The position numbers were made by a program, and so were the translations under genes. A DNA stretch of 64,000 bases from positions 88,391-152,390 of the forward strand of contig NZ_JAXCLW010000008.1 in the NCBI RefSeq assembly GCF_034044715.1, written 5' to 3'. Each line of letters begins with the position of its first letter. The stretch's first letter is position 1. The stretch is from Dongia_B soli (GTDB taxonomy: Bacteria; Pseudomonadota; Alphaproteobacteria; Dongiales; Dongiaceae). A model generated the notes under the pieces. The model was given only the letters and a program-made list of their open reading frames with translations. It searched no databases and was not told the origin of the DNA. This document shows positions 26,033 through 34,888 of the stretch, piece after piece.

Positions 26033-27022
26033 TTATTTCGTGACGCGGCCAAGGACGCCGGTCAGGCAGCCGATATTGCCGGCGGCCTTGGAAAGCTCAT
26101 CCGTCGCCACCGTCACGCAATCGATGCCGTGCTGCTCGAAGAAGGGTTGAAACTTCGCCAAGCCCGCCGCCATCATGATCTTGCGCGGTCCTAACGTGAC
26201 AAAGTTCATGGCGCGGTAGCTTTCCGCATCATCTTCATAAGGTGGGAAGATCACCTCATAGCCCCGTTCCACCACGGCCTTTACCGTGGCGAGGGGCGTA
26301 CGGCGCGGCCAGCAGATAGCGAGATCGCTGTCGGCGATGCGCAGCATGCCCATGAAATGCATCGTGCCATAGGGCATGTCGACGGCGAGCGTTTCACAGC
26401 CGATCTCCGCAAGAACGGCGGTGATCTGATCGATGGCTGCCTGATTGGTGCGATGGCCGCGCCCGATCATCGCGGTCTGTTCATCCAGCCACATGAGATC
26501 GGCGCCTTCGAAAGTGGCATCGCCCGTCAGGGTCTTTAGGATCGGGGTGCCGAGATCGGCCAGCCGGCGCGCCGCCCAGCGTTCTTCGCCGGCCCGCACC
26601 TGGCCGGCGGGACGGGCGAGGATCGCACCTTGCGGCGTCATGACGAAGAGATCGGCACAGAACATCTGGTTCGGCGGTGCATCGCCTTCCGGCATCACAT
26701 GATGCACCTCGACTCCCAGCTTTTCATAAGCTTCGACCATGGCCGCGTGTTGCTCGCGCGCCCGCGTGAGGTTGAGCGGCTCCAGCATCAGCACGCTCTC
26801 CGGATCCTCGAGGGAGGCTGCCAGCTCCTCGCCCGGCTGATGCACGATCACGGCCTGGAGCGGTCGCCATTCGGAATCGATCTTATGGCGCGCCCAGATT
26901 CCGCCGAGTTCATCTCCATGAGGCTTTTCCCGCTGCACCCATCCGGCGCCGCCATAGGCGGAGGTCCCAAAGGTGCTGCTACCCTTTGTATTGCTTTTCG
27001 GCTTTCCGGTTACCTTGTTCAC
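26033..27022 (-). CDS. Amidinotransferase/arginine deiminase-superfamily hydrolase
   Basis: This protein of about 329 aa has the pentein fold of arginine deiminase, dimethylargininase and amidinotransferases. Visible active-site elements are NQMFCADLFVM, TFEGADLMWLD, the histidine of GTMHFMGMLRIADSDLAI, and the C-terminal catalytic cysteine in NIGCLTG. It should hydrolyse or transfer the amidino group of a guanidino compound. The start is uncertain: GTG at 27022 has a GGGAG-like site, but a GTG at 27178 overlaps the upstream arginase-like stop (GTGA) and would add 52 residues. The pairing with that gene suggests a shared substrate chain. Confidence 0.8.
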   Translation of the reverse strand: MNKVTGKPKSNTKGSSTFGTSAYGGAGWVQREKPHGDELGGIWARHKIDSEWRPLQAVIVHQPGEELAASLEDPESVLMLEPLNLTRAREQHAAMVEAYEKLGVEVHHVMPEGDAPPNQMFCADLFVMTPQGAILARPAGQVRAGEERWAARRLADLGTPILKTLTGDATFEGADLMWLDEQTAMIGRGHRTNQAAIDQITAVLAEIGCETLAVDMPYGTMHFMGMLRIADSDLAICWPRRTPLATVKAVVERGYEVIFPPYEDDAESYRAMNFVTLGPRKIMMAAGLAKFQPFFEQHGIDCVTVATDELSKAAGNIGCLTGVLGRVTK

Positions 27023-27174
27023 GAACGCGCTCCCAGGTTTCTTGATGAGAATGGTGCGATGCTCATCGCACGACCAGTTTTTCCGCATTCTCCCGTAAAA
27101 ACAGGGCCGATGTGAAGGGCTTTTCGGCCAATTAACCGCCCGGCCTGGCGCCATCCATGCGCGCCCGACAGCGG

Positions 27175-28089
27175 TCACTTTGTAGAATTTGCCTTTGCGC
27201 GGGCCAGCAGGTTGATGAAGTTCAGGACGACATTGGCCGCCAGCAAAGCCGTGACACCGTTCGGGTCATGCGGCGGGCTGACGGTATTGACGCTGATGCC
27301 GACGATGTTGAGACCGTGACATTGCTCCAGGATATGCAGCCCCTCGCGCGCGGAAACACCGCCGGGCGTCGGCGTGCAGACACCCGGTGCGCAGCTGGGG
27401 TCGAAGAAATCCATGTCCCAACAAAGGTATACGGGCCGCCCGCGCAGCTTCTCACGCACCATGTCGAAGACCGTTTCGATGCCGGTCGATAAAAGATCCC
27501 GCTGCGGAATCACGGCATAACCGAGATCGCGGCCAAGCTTGAAAACGCGCGGCCAGGATGCATTGCCGCGCATGCCAATGTGAAAAGACGAGCTCGCATC
27601 CACCACCTTTTCTTCAACGGCGCGAAGAAAGGGATTGCCATTGGTATAGCCTTCGCCGGGATAGGCATCGGTATGTGAATCGAGATGCAGCGTCACCAGA
27701 TCCTTGTGAACCGCATGCAGGGCCCGCATCTCGGGCAAGGCCACCGCACCGTCGCCACCAAGCGAGATCGAGACTGCGCCGGCTTCGGCAATCGCCATGA
27801 TGGCGGATTTGATGGCCGGAAAACTGATATCGATATCGCCGGGCTGCACGGCCGCATTACCTGCATCGACGACGTTCAACAATTTGAAGCTATCGATGTC
27901 CGACCATTCATCACCATACTCGAGCGCCAGGGATTCCTGGCGAATGGCTGTGGGACCGAGGCGTGATCCGATGCGCGCCGGATGCGCACCGCAATCGAAA
28001 GGAAGGCCGACGATCACGGCCTGTGACTGCCGCAGATCCGTCGCCGCCGGTACATTCATGAAAGTCGATTGCGGTTGGAAAACACTCAT
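27175..28089 (-). CDS. Arginase/agmatinase-superfamily protein with altered active site
   Basis: This 304-aa ureohydrolase-fold protein keeps DSHTD and CWDMDFFDPSCAPG, which supply most manganese ligands in arginase and agmatinase. The first metal histidine is lost: the conserved GGDHS reads GGDGAVALP. The histidine of the HGTPF-type loop, a proton relay in arginase, is also replaced (YTNGNPF). It may bind a single metal, use another substrate, or be non-enzymatic. It is upstream of and probably coupled to the amidinohydrolase-like gene. Calling it arginase or agmatinase would be unsafe. Confidence 0.85.
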   Translation of the reverse strand: MSVFQPQSTFMNVPAATDLRQSQAVIVGLPFDCGAHPARIGSRLGPTAIRQESLALEYGDEWSDIDSFKLLNVVDAGNAAVQPGDIDISFPAIKSAIMAIAEAGAVSISLGGDGAVALPEMRALHAVHKDLVTLHLDSHTDAYPGEGYTNGNPFLRAVEEKVVDASSSFHIGMRGNASWPRVFKLGRDLGYAVIPQRDLLSTGIETVFDMVREKLRGRPVYLCWDMDFFDPSCAPGVCTPTPGGVSAREGLHILEQCHGLNIVGISVNTVSPPHDPNGVTALLAANVVLNFINLLARAKANSTK

Positions 28090-28149
28090 GATTCGTGGCC
28101 CCTTTTTATTTCTCCCCAGGCGGCCATTCTAGCTGCGCTCGCCATCAAT

Positions 28150-28773
28150 TCAAGGTGTCGACAGGACACTCGGATGGAGGATGGGTAAATAGCCGGCTGC
28201 CATTGCCCGCATCGTCGATGGCGGTGTCAGGATGCCATCGAAATGATGCGGTCGCGCTATGGGTCTGTAGCCCTCCGGACACCAAAGGAAAAACTGCCCC
28301 GATGCGACCAGATAGGCGGCCCGCCCGGAGGCCAGCATCATGCCGTTTGGCAGAGTCATTGGATTGTCCGTCAAAGGATGCAGCCGTTTGCGGGATTTAT
28401 CCAACCGTTCCGCATGCAGAATCCGATCGATGACCGAAACTTTTGCCGAAGCTGTATGATTTCCAAGGGCCCAGGCGGATCGGAAGCGCAGCGCATCCGA
28501 TCGCCGGCAAGCGAAGCACGGCCGATGCCCCGCGGCGAAAGCGGTGGCTTCATCGAGAAAGAAAAGTTCGGTCCAACTGCGCGTCGCCATGACATCGCGG
28601 CGAACGTTCTTATAGTCGCAGGAACAGACGAGCCAGGCTTTAGAGGTCCAGCGCCGGGAGATCAGCGTTCGGGTCGTCGGATCGTGAATGATGCCACGAT
28701 TGCCCGTGAACATGCCGCGCTGTGGGATTGCGACAATATCGCCGAAGGGTGTGACCCGATTTTGCAGCGGCAT
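28150..28773 (-). CDS. Conserved hypothetical protein with paired cysteines
   Basis: I do not recognise this 207-aa protein. It looks soluble, with no signal or membrane segment. Cys pairs occur in VCSCDYKN (about residue 50) and GHRPCFACRR (about 85), a possible metal site. The C-terminal half has ASGRAAYLVASGQFFLWCPEGY. Its codon use is like that of its neighbours, and it lies 60 bases after the arginase-like start on the same strand as DUF983, so it may be expressed alone. Confidence 0.7.
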   Translation of the reverse strand: MPLQNRVTPFGDIVAIPQRGMFTGNRGIIHDPTTRTLISRRWTSKAWLVCSCDYKNVRRDVMATRSWTELFFLDEATAFAAGHRPCFACRRSDALRFRSAWALGNHTASAKVSVIDRILHAERLDKSRKRLHPLTDNPMTLPNGMMLASGRAAYLVASGQFFLWCPEGYRPIARPHHFDGILTPPSTMRAMAAGYLPILHPSVLSTP

Positions 28774-28830
28774 GCCCGGCTTCCAGGGACGTCATCGTCG
28801 ACTGTAACGCAAGGCGCCGGGCATCACTTG

Positions 28831-29187
28831 TTATTTCCGGTGAATATCCTGCGCCCAGCAGATGCCGATAACGCCGCCCTTCATGTAAGGGAGGAGGAAG
28901 ATCGCCACCAAGGCGGTCAAGGGCAGCCATATTGCTGCCTGCAGCCAGAGGGCCGGGCTGAAATCGCGCTCGATCCACATGTAGAGGGGAATAATCACGT
29001 GGCCGGTGATGACCAGGCTTAGATAGGGCGGGGCATCGTCGGATGGATAAATGGAATTATCCGTATTGCAGACGGGGCAGATTGCTTCCACCTTGATGAA
29101 GCTGCGAAACAGCCGACCCTTCCCGCAATTTGGGCAACGCAGGGACAATCCGCGCATCAAGCCGGTCTTGAAGGATTTTATGGCCAT
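28831..29187 (-). CDS. DUF983 family membrane protein
   Basis: This 118-aa protein has an N-terminal zinc-ribbon (LRCPNCGKGRLF, then ICPVCNTD), followed by two transmembrane helices (about 57-72 and 82-102). DUF983 proteins are common in alphaproteobacteria and have no firmly known function. Repeated ATTGTATG-type elements 50-110 bases upstream also occur in front of the adjacent mocR gene, so MocR may control it. Confidence 0.88.
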   Translation of the reverse strand: MAIKSFKTGLMRGLSLRCPNCGKGRLFRSFIKVEAICPVCNTDNSIYPSDDAPPYLSLVITGHVIIPLYMWIERDFSPALWLQAAIWLPLTALVAIFLLPYMKGGVIGICWAQDIHRK

Positions 29188-29241
29188 CTCCGTGCCTTTC
29201 GCCCGTAACCGTGGCCGGTATATAGGCCGCCACGTTCATTA

Positions 29242-29299
29242 ATTGTATGGATGTTCACTGTTTTCTTATCCATGCAATATCTATATTGTATGTATGGAT
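29242..29299. promoter_or_regulatory. candidate MocR operator upstream of the DUF983 gene
   Basis: ATTGTATGGAT (29242-29252) and ATCCATGCAAT (29268-29278) form an inverted pair with one mismatch. TATATTGTATGTAT at 29282-29295 is an exact copy of 14 bases found in front of mocR (30797-30810). The site lies between the mocR stop and the DUF983 start. The match is seen directly; the binder is inferred. Confidence 0.55.
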
Positions 29300-29369
29300 G
29301 CGGGGTCAAGATCATTGATCCGACAATTAAGGTCGAGGCTTGCGACGAATTGGCGCAAACGAGCCGTCG

Positions 29370-30761
29370 TCAAATGACCAGACTCGACATGGCCGGCGGC
29401 TGGGCCAGGAGATCGGCCATGGCCCGTAGTCCCTGTTCCAATTCGGCGCGGCTTGCGGGCGCGCCCAAGCCGACCCTGACGGCTTCCGGCGGTGAGGCGA
29501 GGGCAAAGGCGTCGCTGGTGACGACGCCAATCCCGATGGAGCGCAGCCGCGCAACGAATTCGCCCCGCGTCCAGGGCTGGGGCAGGTTGAGCCAGAGATG
29601 GAAGCCTTCGGGATCGATGCGAAGCATGTCGGCCGGGAGAATGTGCGTGGCCAGCACCTGACGTGCAGCGGCTTCATTCCGGATCGCGGCGAGTACGGCA
29701 TCGGCGGTGCCATCTTCGATCCATCGTGTCGCGATCGATGCAGTCACAGGCGAGGCCATGGAAGCGGTAGCACGGATCGCACCGGCCAAGCGAATCGCGG
29801 AACGGCTATCCGGCACCACCAGATAGGCGATGCGCAAAGCCGGGGCGAGGCATTTGGCGAGGCCGGCCACATGATAGACGATATCCGGGGCAATGGCGGC
29901 GAATGGCGCGACCGGTGCCGTCGGCAAGGCACCATAGGCGTCGTCTTCGATAATCGGCACATGATGATGGCGGGCAATCGCGGCCAGCGCCTGCCGGCGT
30001 TTTAGCGGTATCGTAAGGGTGGTGGGATTCTGAATCGTGGGATTGCAGTAGAAGGCCTTGGGACGCCGTTCGATACAAACCTTATCGAAGGCTTCTGGAA
30101 TTGGGCCGTCAGCATCGCTTGCGACGCTCACAAGCTGCAAACGCAGATGCGCCGCCAGCGACAGAAAACCCGGATAGGTCAACGGCTCGGTGCAGATCGT
30201 GTCGCCCGGTGTGGCCAGGGCGCCGGCCAGTGCCAGGAGCGCGCCTTGTGCCCCGGGACAGACCAAGACCCGGTCGGTGAACAAGCCATCCAATCGCGAA
30301 GATAACCAACTGACGCCGGCGGCGCGGTCGCGGCCGGTGCCGCCCGGTTCCTGGTATCGCAGCAGCAGGTCGAGACCGCCATCAGCTTCCAGCTCGTTGA
30401 CGCTGCGCCACATGCGCGTCGTCAAACCACTATCGTCGAAGCGCGGCGGCATGTTCATGCTCATATCGACAAGCCCGCTAGGCACCGCGCCGTTCAGGAG
30501 GGGGCGCTTGCTGCGCACATAAGTGCCCTGGCCGACTTTTCCTTCCACCAGGCCGCGGCGCCGCGCCTCGGTATAAGCGCGGCTGACGGTGGTAAAATCG
30601 ATCCCGAGAACCTCAGCCAAGGTCCGCTGCGGCGGCAGGCGGGTGCCACCAGCCAGCCGCCCAGCTTGAATGTCGGCTGACAAGGCATCGGCGATCGCCA
30701 GATAGACGGGACCGGCAGATTTGTCGATGTCGGGCGTCCAAGAAATTGCAATCTCGGTCAC
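29370..30761 (-). CDS. MocR/GntR-type PLP-dependent transcriptional regulator
   Basis: This 463-aa regulator fuses an N-terminal GntR winged helix (about 25-90; LPPQRTLAEVLGIDFTTVSRAY) to a class I aminotransferase-like domain. The PLP lysine is in the motif VAGLAKCLAPALRIAYLV, and the PLP-ring Asp lies in a IIEDDAYGALP segment. MocR proteins sense amino compounds or PLP. EnuR, the known ectoine regulator, belongs to this group, but the two genes between it and the catabolic block and its shared sites with DUF983 make an EnuR role uncertain. Confidence 0.9.
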   Translation of the reverse strand: MTEIAISWTPDIDKSAGPVYLAIADALSADIQAGRLAGGTRLPPQRTLAEVLGIDFTTVSRAYTEARRRGLVEGKVGQGTYVRSKRPLLNGAVPSGLVDMSMNMPPRFDDSGLTTRMWRSVNELEADGGLDLLLRYQEPGGTGRDRAAGVSWLSSRLDGLFTDRVLVCPGAQGALLALAGALATPGDTICTEPLTYPGFLSLAAHLRLQLVSVASDADGPIPEAFDKVCIERRPKAFYCNPTIQNPTTLTIPLKRRQALAAIARHHHVPIIEDDAYGALPTAPVAPFAAIAPDIVYHVAGLAKCLAPALRIAYLVVPDSRSAIRLAGAIRATASMASPVTASIATRWIEDGTADAVLAAIRNEAAARQVLATHILPADMLRIDPEGFHLWLNLPQPWTRGEFVARLRSIGIGVVTSDAFALASPPEAVRVGLGAPASRAELEQGLRAMADLLAQPPAMSSLVI

Positions 30762-30787
30762 GGTGAGGTCTCATCCGGGTTAAATCC

Positions 30788-30810
30788 ATACATATGTATA
30801 TTGTATGTAT
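30788..30810. promoter_or_regulatory. candidate MocR autoregulatory operator
   Basis: ATACATATGTAT (30788-30799) is a perfect palindrome overlapped by TATATTGTATGTAT (30797-30810), the same 14 bases as at 29282-29295. It lies 27-49 bases upstream of the mocR ATG and 116 bases from the helicase ATG, so it could act on both divergent genes. Confidence 0.55.
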
Positions 30811-30925
30811 CTGTGATCCGGCAAGCGGGCATGTCGAGTTTTTACGCGCGTAACTCTTGAAAGGAACAAAGGCGGAACCTAAACTCGCCCCCCCGACGCT
30901 CTTTCCAAACACCACAGGTTTACCC

Positions 30926-32977
30926 ATGGATTCCGGCTATCTCTCGGCCCTCAATGAGCAACAGCGAGAAGCCGTTCGGCATGGTGAGACTGCGGAAGGC
31001 CTGCTCGGCCACGCTTTGCTGATCATTGCCGGGGCAGGATCGGGAAAGACCAATACGCTAGCTTATCGGGTAGCACATCTGATCGTCCAGGGCGGCGATC
31101 CGCGGCGCATGCTGCTGCTGACCTTCTCCCGTCGTGCCTCGGTCGAAATGACCCGCCGGGTCGAGCATATCGTCGGCTCGACGAGCGGGACGGAGGTGGC
31201 GCGTCTCTCCTGGGCTGGGACATTTCATGCCATTGGCGCCAGGTTGCTGCGGGAATATGCGCCCCATATCGGCCTGGATCCGAATTTCTCGATTCATGAC
31301 CGCGAGGATGCTGCCGATCTCATGAATCTGGTGCGGCATGAGCTCAACCTCTCGACCAAGGAGGCACGCTTCCCCCGCAAGGAGACCTGTCTTTCGATCT
31401 ATTCACGGGTCATCAATACCGAAGCACCCTTGGAAGAGGTTCTCGAGGAGGTCTTTCCCTGGTGCCGTGACTGGGCCGCGGAATTGCGTGAGCTGTTCAG
31501 CGCTTATGTCGAGGCAAAGCAGCGCCAGGCCATCCTCGATTATGATGATCTCCTGCTTTATTGGGCCCGCATGATGAGCGTGCCGGATCTCGCAGCCAAT
31601 GTTGCCGCGAGATTCGATCATGTTCTGGTGGATGAATATCAGGACACAAATCACCTGCAGGCATCGATCCTCGTGGCGCTCAAACCCGATGGCCGCGGCC
31701 TGACGGTGGTCGGCGACGATGCCCAGGCCATCTATTCATTCCGGGCTGCGACCATCCGTAATATTCTGGATTTCCCGGCGCAGTTCGATGCGCCGGTCAA
31801 GGTCGTCACGCTCGATCGTAACTACCGCTCGACGCAGCCGATCCTTGAGGCGTCCAATGCCGTGATCGGCCTCGCGAAGGAACGCTTCACCAAGAATCTG
31901 TGGACTGACCGTCCGTCCGATCAACGCCCCTGGCTGGTCACGGTGAACGATGAGATCGCGCAAGCAAAATATATCGCCACGCAGATCCTGGAGAACCGGG
32001 AGGCTGGCATCGGTCTCCGGTCGCAGGCGGTTTTATTTCGCGCCTCGCATCACAGCAGCATCCTGGAAGTCGAGCTTACCCGCCGCAATATTCCCTATGT
32101 CAAATTCGGCGGCCTCAAATTCCTGGATACGGCGCATGTCAAAGACCTGCTTTCCTTGCTGCGCTGGTCGGAGAATCTGAAGGACCGCGTCTCTGGTTTT
32201 CGCATTCTGCAATTGCTGCCGGGCATCGGTCCGAAAACTGCCGGCACAATCCTCGATCGCATCTCCCAAGCTCTCTCGCCGCTGGAAGGGCTCAGCTCCT
32301 TTGCGCCGCCGAAAGCGGCGAAAATCGCCTGGCTGGACTTTATTGAGTTGATGCAAAGGCTGCGCGGAAATCTGACTGGCTGGCCATCTGAACTGGATGC
32401 CGTACGCGAGTGGTACCGGCCATATCTGGAGCAAAGATGGGAAGATGCCCATATCCGAGACGCCGATCTTGCCCAGTTGCTGCAGATCGCCCACGGCTTT
32501 CCGTCGCGCGAACGATTCCTGACCGAAGTCACGCTCGATCCGCCGGATGCGGCGAGTGACCAGTCAGGTCCCCCCTTCCTTGACGAAGATTATCTCATTC
32601 TCTCGACGATCCACTCGGCGAAGGGACAGGAATGGCGCTCGGTCTTCGTGCTCAACACGGTCGACGGCTGCATCCCCTCCGATCTCGGTGTGGGAAGCGA
32701 GGCCGATATCGAAGAGGAGAGGCGGCTGCTCTATGTCGCGATGACGCGCGCGAAAGACGATCTGCATCTGACGATGCCCTATCGCTTCCATGTCCACAAT
32801 CAGGTGGGCAGTGGCGACCGCCATGTCACCGCCACGCGGACGCGTTTCATTCCGTCGTCGATTTTGTCGAAATTCGAGCAGCGGGTCTGGTCTGAAGAGC
32901 GGGCTGCAGCGGTAACCGCGCCGACGGTCGCCGGCAAGGTCGATCTGACCGCTTCGGTGCGGCAGATGTGGAAGTGA
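30926..32977 (+). CDS. UvrD/PcrA-family superfamily I helicase
   Basis: This 683-aa ATP-dependent 3'-5' DNA helicase resembles the shorter UvrD2-like group of alphaproteobacteria. Motifs are Walker A GAGSGKT (near residue 37), motif II VDEYQDTN, motif III VVGDDAQAIYSFRAA, and motif VI YVAMTRAKDDL. UvrD-type enzymes act in repair and in removing proteins from DNA. The ATG at 30926 gives the normal N-terminus (LNEQQREAV); a TTG at 30857 would add 23 residues. It ends at a convergent terminator. Confidence 0.92.
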   Translation: MDSGYLSALNEQQREAVRHGETAEGLLGHALLIIAGAGSGKTNTLAYRVAHLIVQGGDPRRMLLLTFSRRASVEMTRRVEHIVGSTSGTEVARLSWAGTFHAIGARLLREYAPHIGLDPNFSIHDREDAADLMNLVRHELNLSTKEARFPRKETCLSIYSRVINTEAPLEEVLEEVFPWCRDWAAELRELFSAYVEAKQRQAILDYDDLLLYWARMMSVPDLAANVAARFDHVLVDEYQDTNHLQASILVALKPDGRGLTVVGDDAQAIYSFRAATIRNILDFPAQFDAPVKVVTLDRNYRSTQPILEASNAVIGLAKERFTKNLWTDRPSDQRPWLVTVNDEIAQAKYIATQILENREAGIGLRSQAVLFRASHHSSILEVELTRRNIPYVKFGGLKFLDTAHVKDLLSLLRWSENLKDRVSGFRILQLLPGIGPKTAGTILDRISQALSPLEGLSSFAPPKAAKIAWLDFIELMQRLRGNLTGWPSELDAVREWYRPYLEQRWEDAHIRDADLAQLLQIAHGFPSRERFLTEVTLDPPDAASDQSGPPFLDEDYLILSTIHSAKGQEWRSVFVLNTVDGCIPSDLGVGSEADIEEERRLLYVAMTRAKDDLHLTMPYRFHVHNQVGSGDRHVTATRTRFIPSSILSKFEQRVWSEERAAAVTAPTVAGKVDLTASVRQMWK

Positions 32978-33003
32978 CCGTTTTTCGGCCTTCGCGTAAA
33001 AGG

Positions 33004-33037
33004 TCCAGGTCGAACCGATGGGACGATTCGACCTGGA
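33004..33037. terminator. hairpin between convergent helicase and symporter genes
   Basis: TCCAGGTCGAA and TTCGACCTGGA form a perfect 11-bp stem with a 12-base loop in the 80-base gap between the two stop codons. TTTTT upstream and TTTT downstream let it serve as a terminator for both directions. Confidence 0.65.
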
Positions 33038-33057
33038 GCCGGACTCTAATTTTGCGG

Positions 33058-34533
33058 TTAGGTGGCCAAGGCGTTTCGCCTCGGCATGACGGCGGTGATC
33101 AGAACCGCCACGGCGATATTGGCCAACAGGACAAGAAGGCCGATATAGACCGTGAAGGGTGCGCCGCCCAGACTGATCGGCTGCAAGGGTTTCAAGCCGT
33201 TTATCCACACCAGATAGGTGCCGCTTAGGAAGCCGACCAGCCAGCCGGCCAGCAGCCCCTCGGCCCGGAACCAGTTGCAGTAGAGGCTGAAGACCAAAGC
33301 GGGCAGGGTCTGGAGAATCCAGATGCCGCCGAGCAGCTGCAGGTCCAATGCAAACTGCGTCGGCAGGAAGGCGATCACCATCAGCGCGCCAATCTTGACG
33401 ATCAGCGAGGTGATCTTGGCGACTTTCGCTTCGCCTTCATGCGTCACATTCGGGTTGATATAAGCCTTCCAGAAATTGCGTGTGAAGAGATTGGATGCAC
33501 CGATACTCATCACGGCCGCCGGCACCAAGGCGCCGATGGCGATCGCCGCGAAGGCAAAGCCGGTGAACCAACTCGGGAACAACGTCTGGAACAGGGCCGG
33601 CACGACCTGATTGGGGCTGGATATATTGAGGTTGGCCGCGTGACCCATATACCCCAGCAGGGCCAGCAGGCCGAGAAGCAGGGTATAGGCCGGCAGGAAG
33701 ACGGCATTCTTGCGAATGGTATTGGCGCTGTTCGAGGCAAAAATCCCGGTCAGCGTATGCGGATACATGAAAGCCGCAAGCGCGGAACCGAGCGCCAGGC
33801 TGGCATAGGCAACATATTGGTTGCCACCCAGAAGCAGACTGCCGGTACCTTTGGCCTGGAACGCTGCATCGGCGGCAGCGAAGACATTGCCATAACCGCC
33901 CAGTTTCGATGGGATGATCGCGATCGCGGCAAAGACCGCGATATAGATCATGATGTCCTTGACGAAGGCGATTAGAGCCGGGGCGCGCAAGCCGGCCGAA
34001 TAGGTGTAAAGCGCGAGGATGATGAAAGCGACGGCCAGCGGCAGTTCGCCGGTGAGGCCCAATGCTTTCAGGACCGCTGCCATGCCGACCAGCTGAAGGG
34101 CGATATAAGGCATGGTGGCAATGACGCCGGTAATGGCAACCGCAAGTTCCAGGGCGCGGGAACTATATTGGCCGTAAACCACGTCACCTGCAGTTACATA
34201 CCCGTTTGCCTTGGCGCGCTTCCATAACAGAGGCATCACCATGAACACGAAGGGATAAACAATGATGGTATAGGGCAGGGCAAAAAAGCCATAGGCGCCG
34301 ACGGCATAGACCAGTGCCGGCACAGCGATGACGGTATAAGCGGTATAGAAATCGCCGCCGACCAGGAACCAAGTGATCCAGGCGCCGAAGCTGCGTCCGC
34401 CCAGGCCCCATTCATCGAGATGTCCCATGGTCTTCGGCGCCCGCCAGCGCGATGCGATGAAGCCCATCACAGTGACGAGGGCAAAGAAAAAGGTGAAGAC
34501 TGCCAGAGCGACAGGGTCGAGGTTAGTCGTCAT
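33058..34533 (-). CDS. Sodium:solute symporter (SSS family, MctP-like)
   Basis: This 491-aa symporter has about 13 transmembrane helices. N-terminal GLGGRSFGAWITWFLVGGDFYTAYT fits the SSS family sodium site region. It is preceded by and overlaps a DUF3311 gene by 11 bases. This pairing is typical of monocarboxylate/alanine permeases such as rhizobial MctP, but the substrate cannot be read from sequence. The ATG at 34533 begins MTTNLDPVAL. Confidence 0.88.
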   Translation of the reverse strand: MTTNLDPVALAVFTFFFALVTVMGFIASRWRAPKTMGHLDEWGLGGRSFGAWITWFLVGGDFYTAYTVIAVPALVYAVGAYGFFALPYTIIVYPFVFMVMPLLWKRAKANGYVTAGDVVYGQYSSRALELAVAITGVIATMPYIALQLVGMAAVLKALGLTGELPLAVAFIILALYTYSAGLRAPALIAFVKDIMIYIAVFAAIAIIPSKLGGYGNVFAAADAAFQAKGTGSLLLGGNQYVAYASLALGSALAAFMYPHTLTGIFASNSANTIRKNAVFLPAYTLLLGLLALLGYMGHAANLNISSPNQVVPALFQTLFPSWFTGFAFAAIAIGALVPAAVMSIGASNLFTRNFWKAYINPNVTHEGEAKVAKITSLIVKIGALMVIAFLPTQFALDLQLLGGIWILQTLPALVFSLYCNWFRAEGLLAGWLVGFLSGTYLVWINGLKPLQPISLGGAPFTVYIGLLVLLANIAVAVLITAVMPRRNALAT

Positions 34534-34720
34534 TGCGCAGGCTCCGATAGGCAATCCAGATAATGAAAGAAGTCAGCGGCACCCAGGCGAGCTGGTACCA
34601 ATAGAAGAAAGGGAAGCCGAAAAGAGCCGGCTCGCGGAAATTGTAGAAAGGAACCCAAAGCAGGCCGATATATGGAATCAGCAGCAGCCACAAGGCGGCT
34701 GGCCAAGAACGTTTGTTCAT
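34523..34720 (-). CDS. DUF3311 small membrane subunit
   Basis: This 65-aa protein has two transmembrane helices (WPAALWLLLIPYIGLLWVPF, then YWYQLAWVPLTSFIIWIAY). DUF3311 proteins accompany SSS symporters, probably as a small partner. A GGGGA site precedes the ATG at 34720; an in-frame ATG at 34735 is an alternative. Its end overlaps the symporter start. Confidence 0.85.
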   Translation of the reverse strand: MNKRSWPAALWLLLIPYIGLLWVPFYNFREPALFGFPFFYWYQLAWVPLTSFIIWIAYRSLRNDD

Positions 34721-34888
34721 CACATCCCCGTTCATCAAGTCGATTAACGCCCCAACTTTTATAGTCGGTGTTGTTACCGCTATACAATCGTGTGAAGCCC
34801 GCGCGCGCGGTTGACCTTACATGAAGCCGCTCGCATTGACAGGTTTCTGTCGATGGGTCGATTGTCGATTGGTGGGAAGGCGCGACGC

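Noticed and set aside
29370..30761. MocR protein taken as EnuR, the ectoine regulator
   Set aside because: Its likely sites lie around itself and DUF983, not in the ehu/eut control region; the case is unproven rather than excluded.
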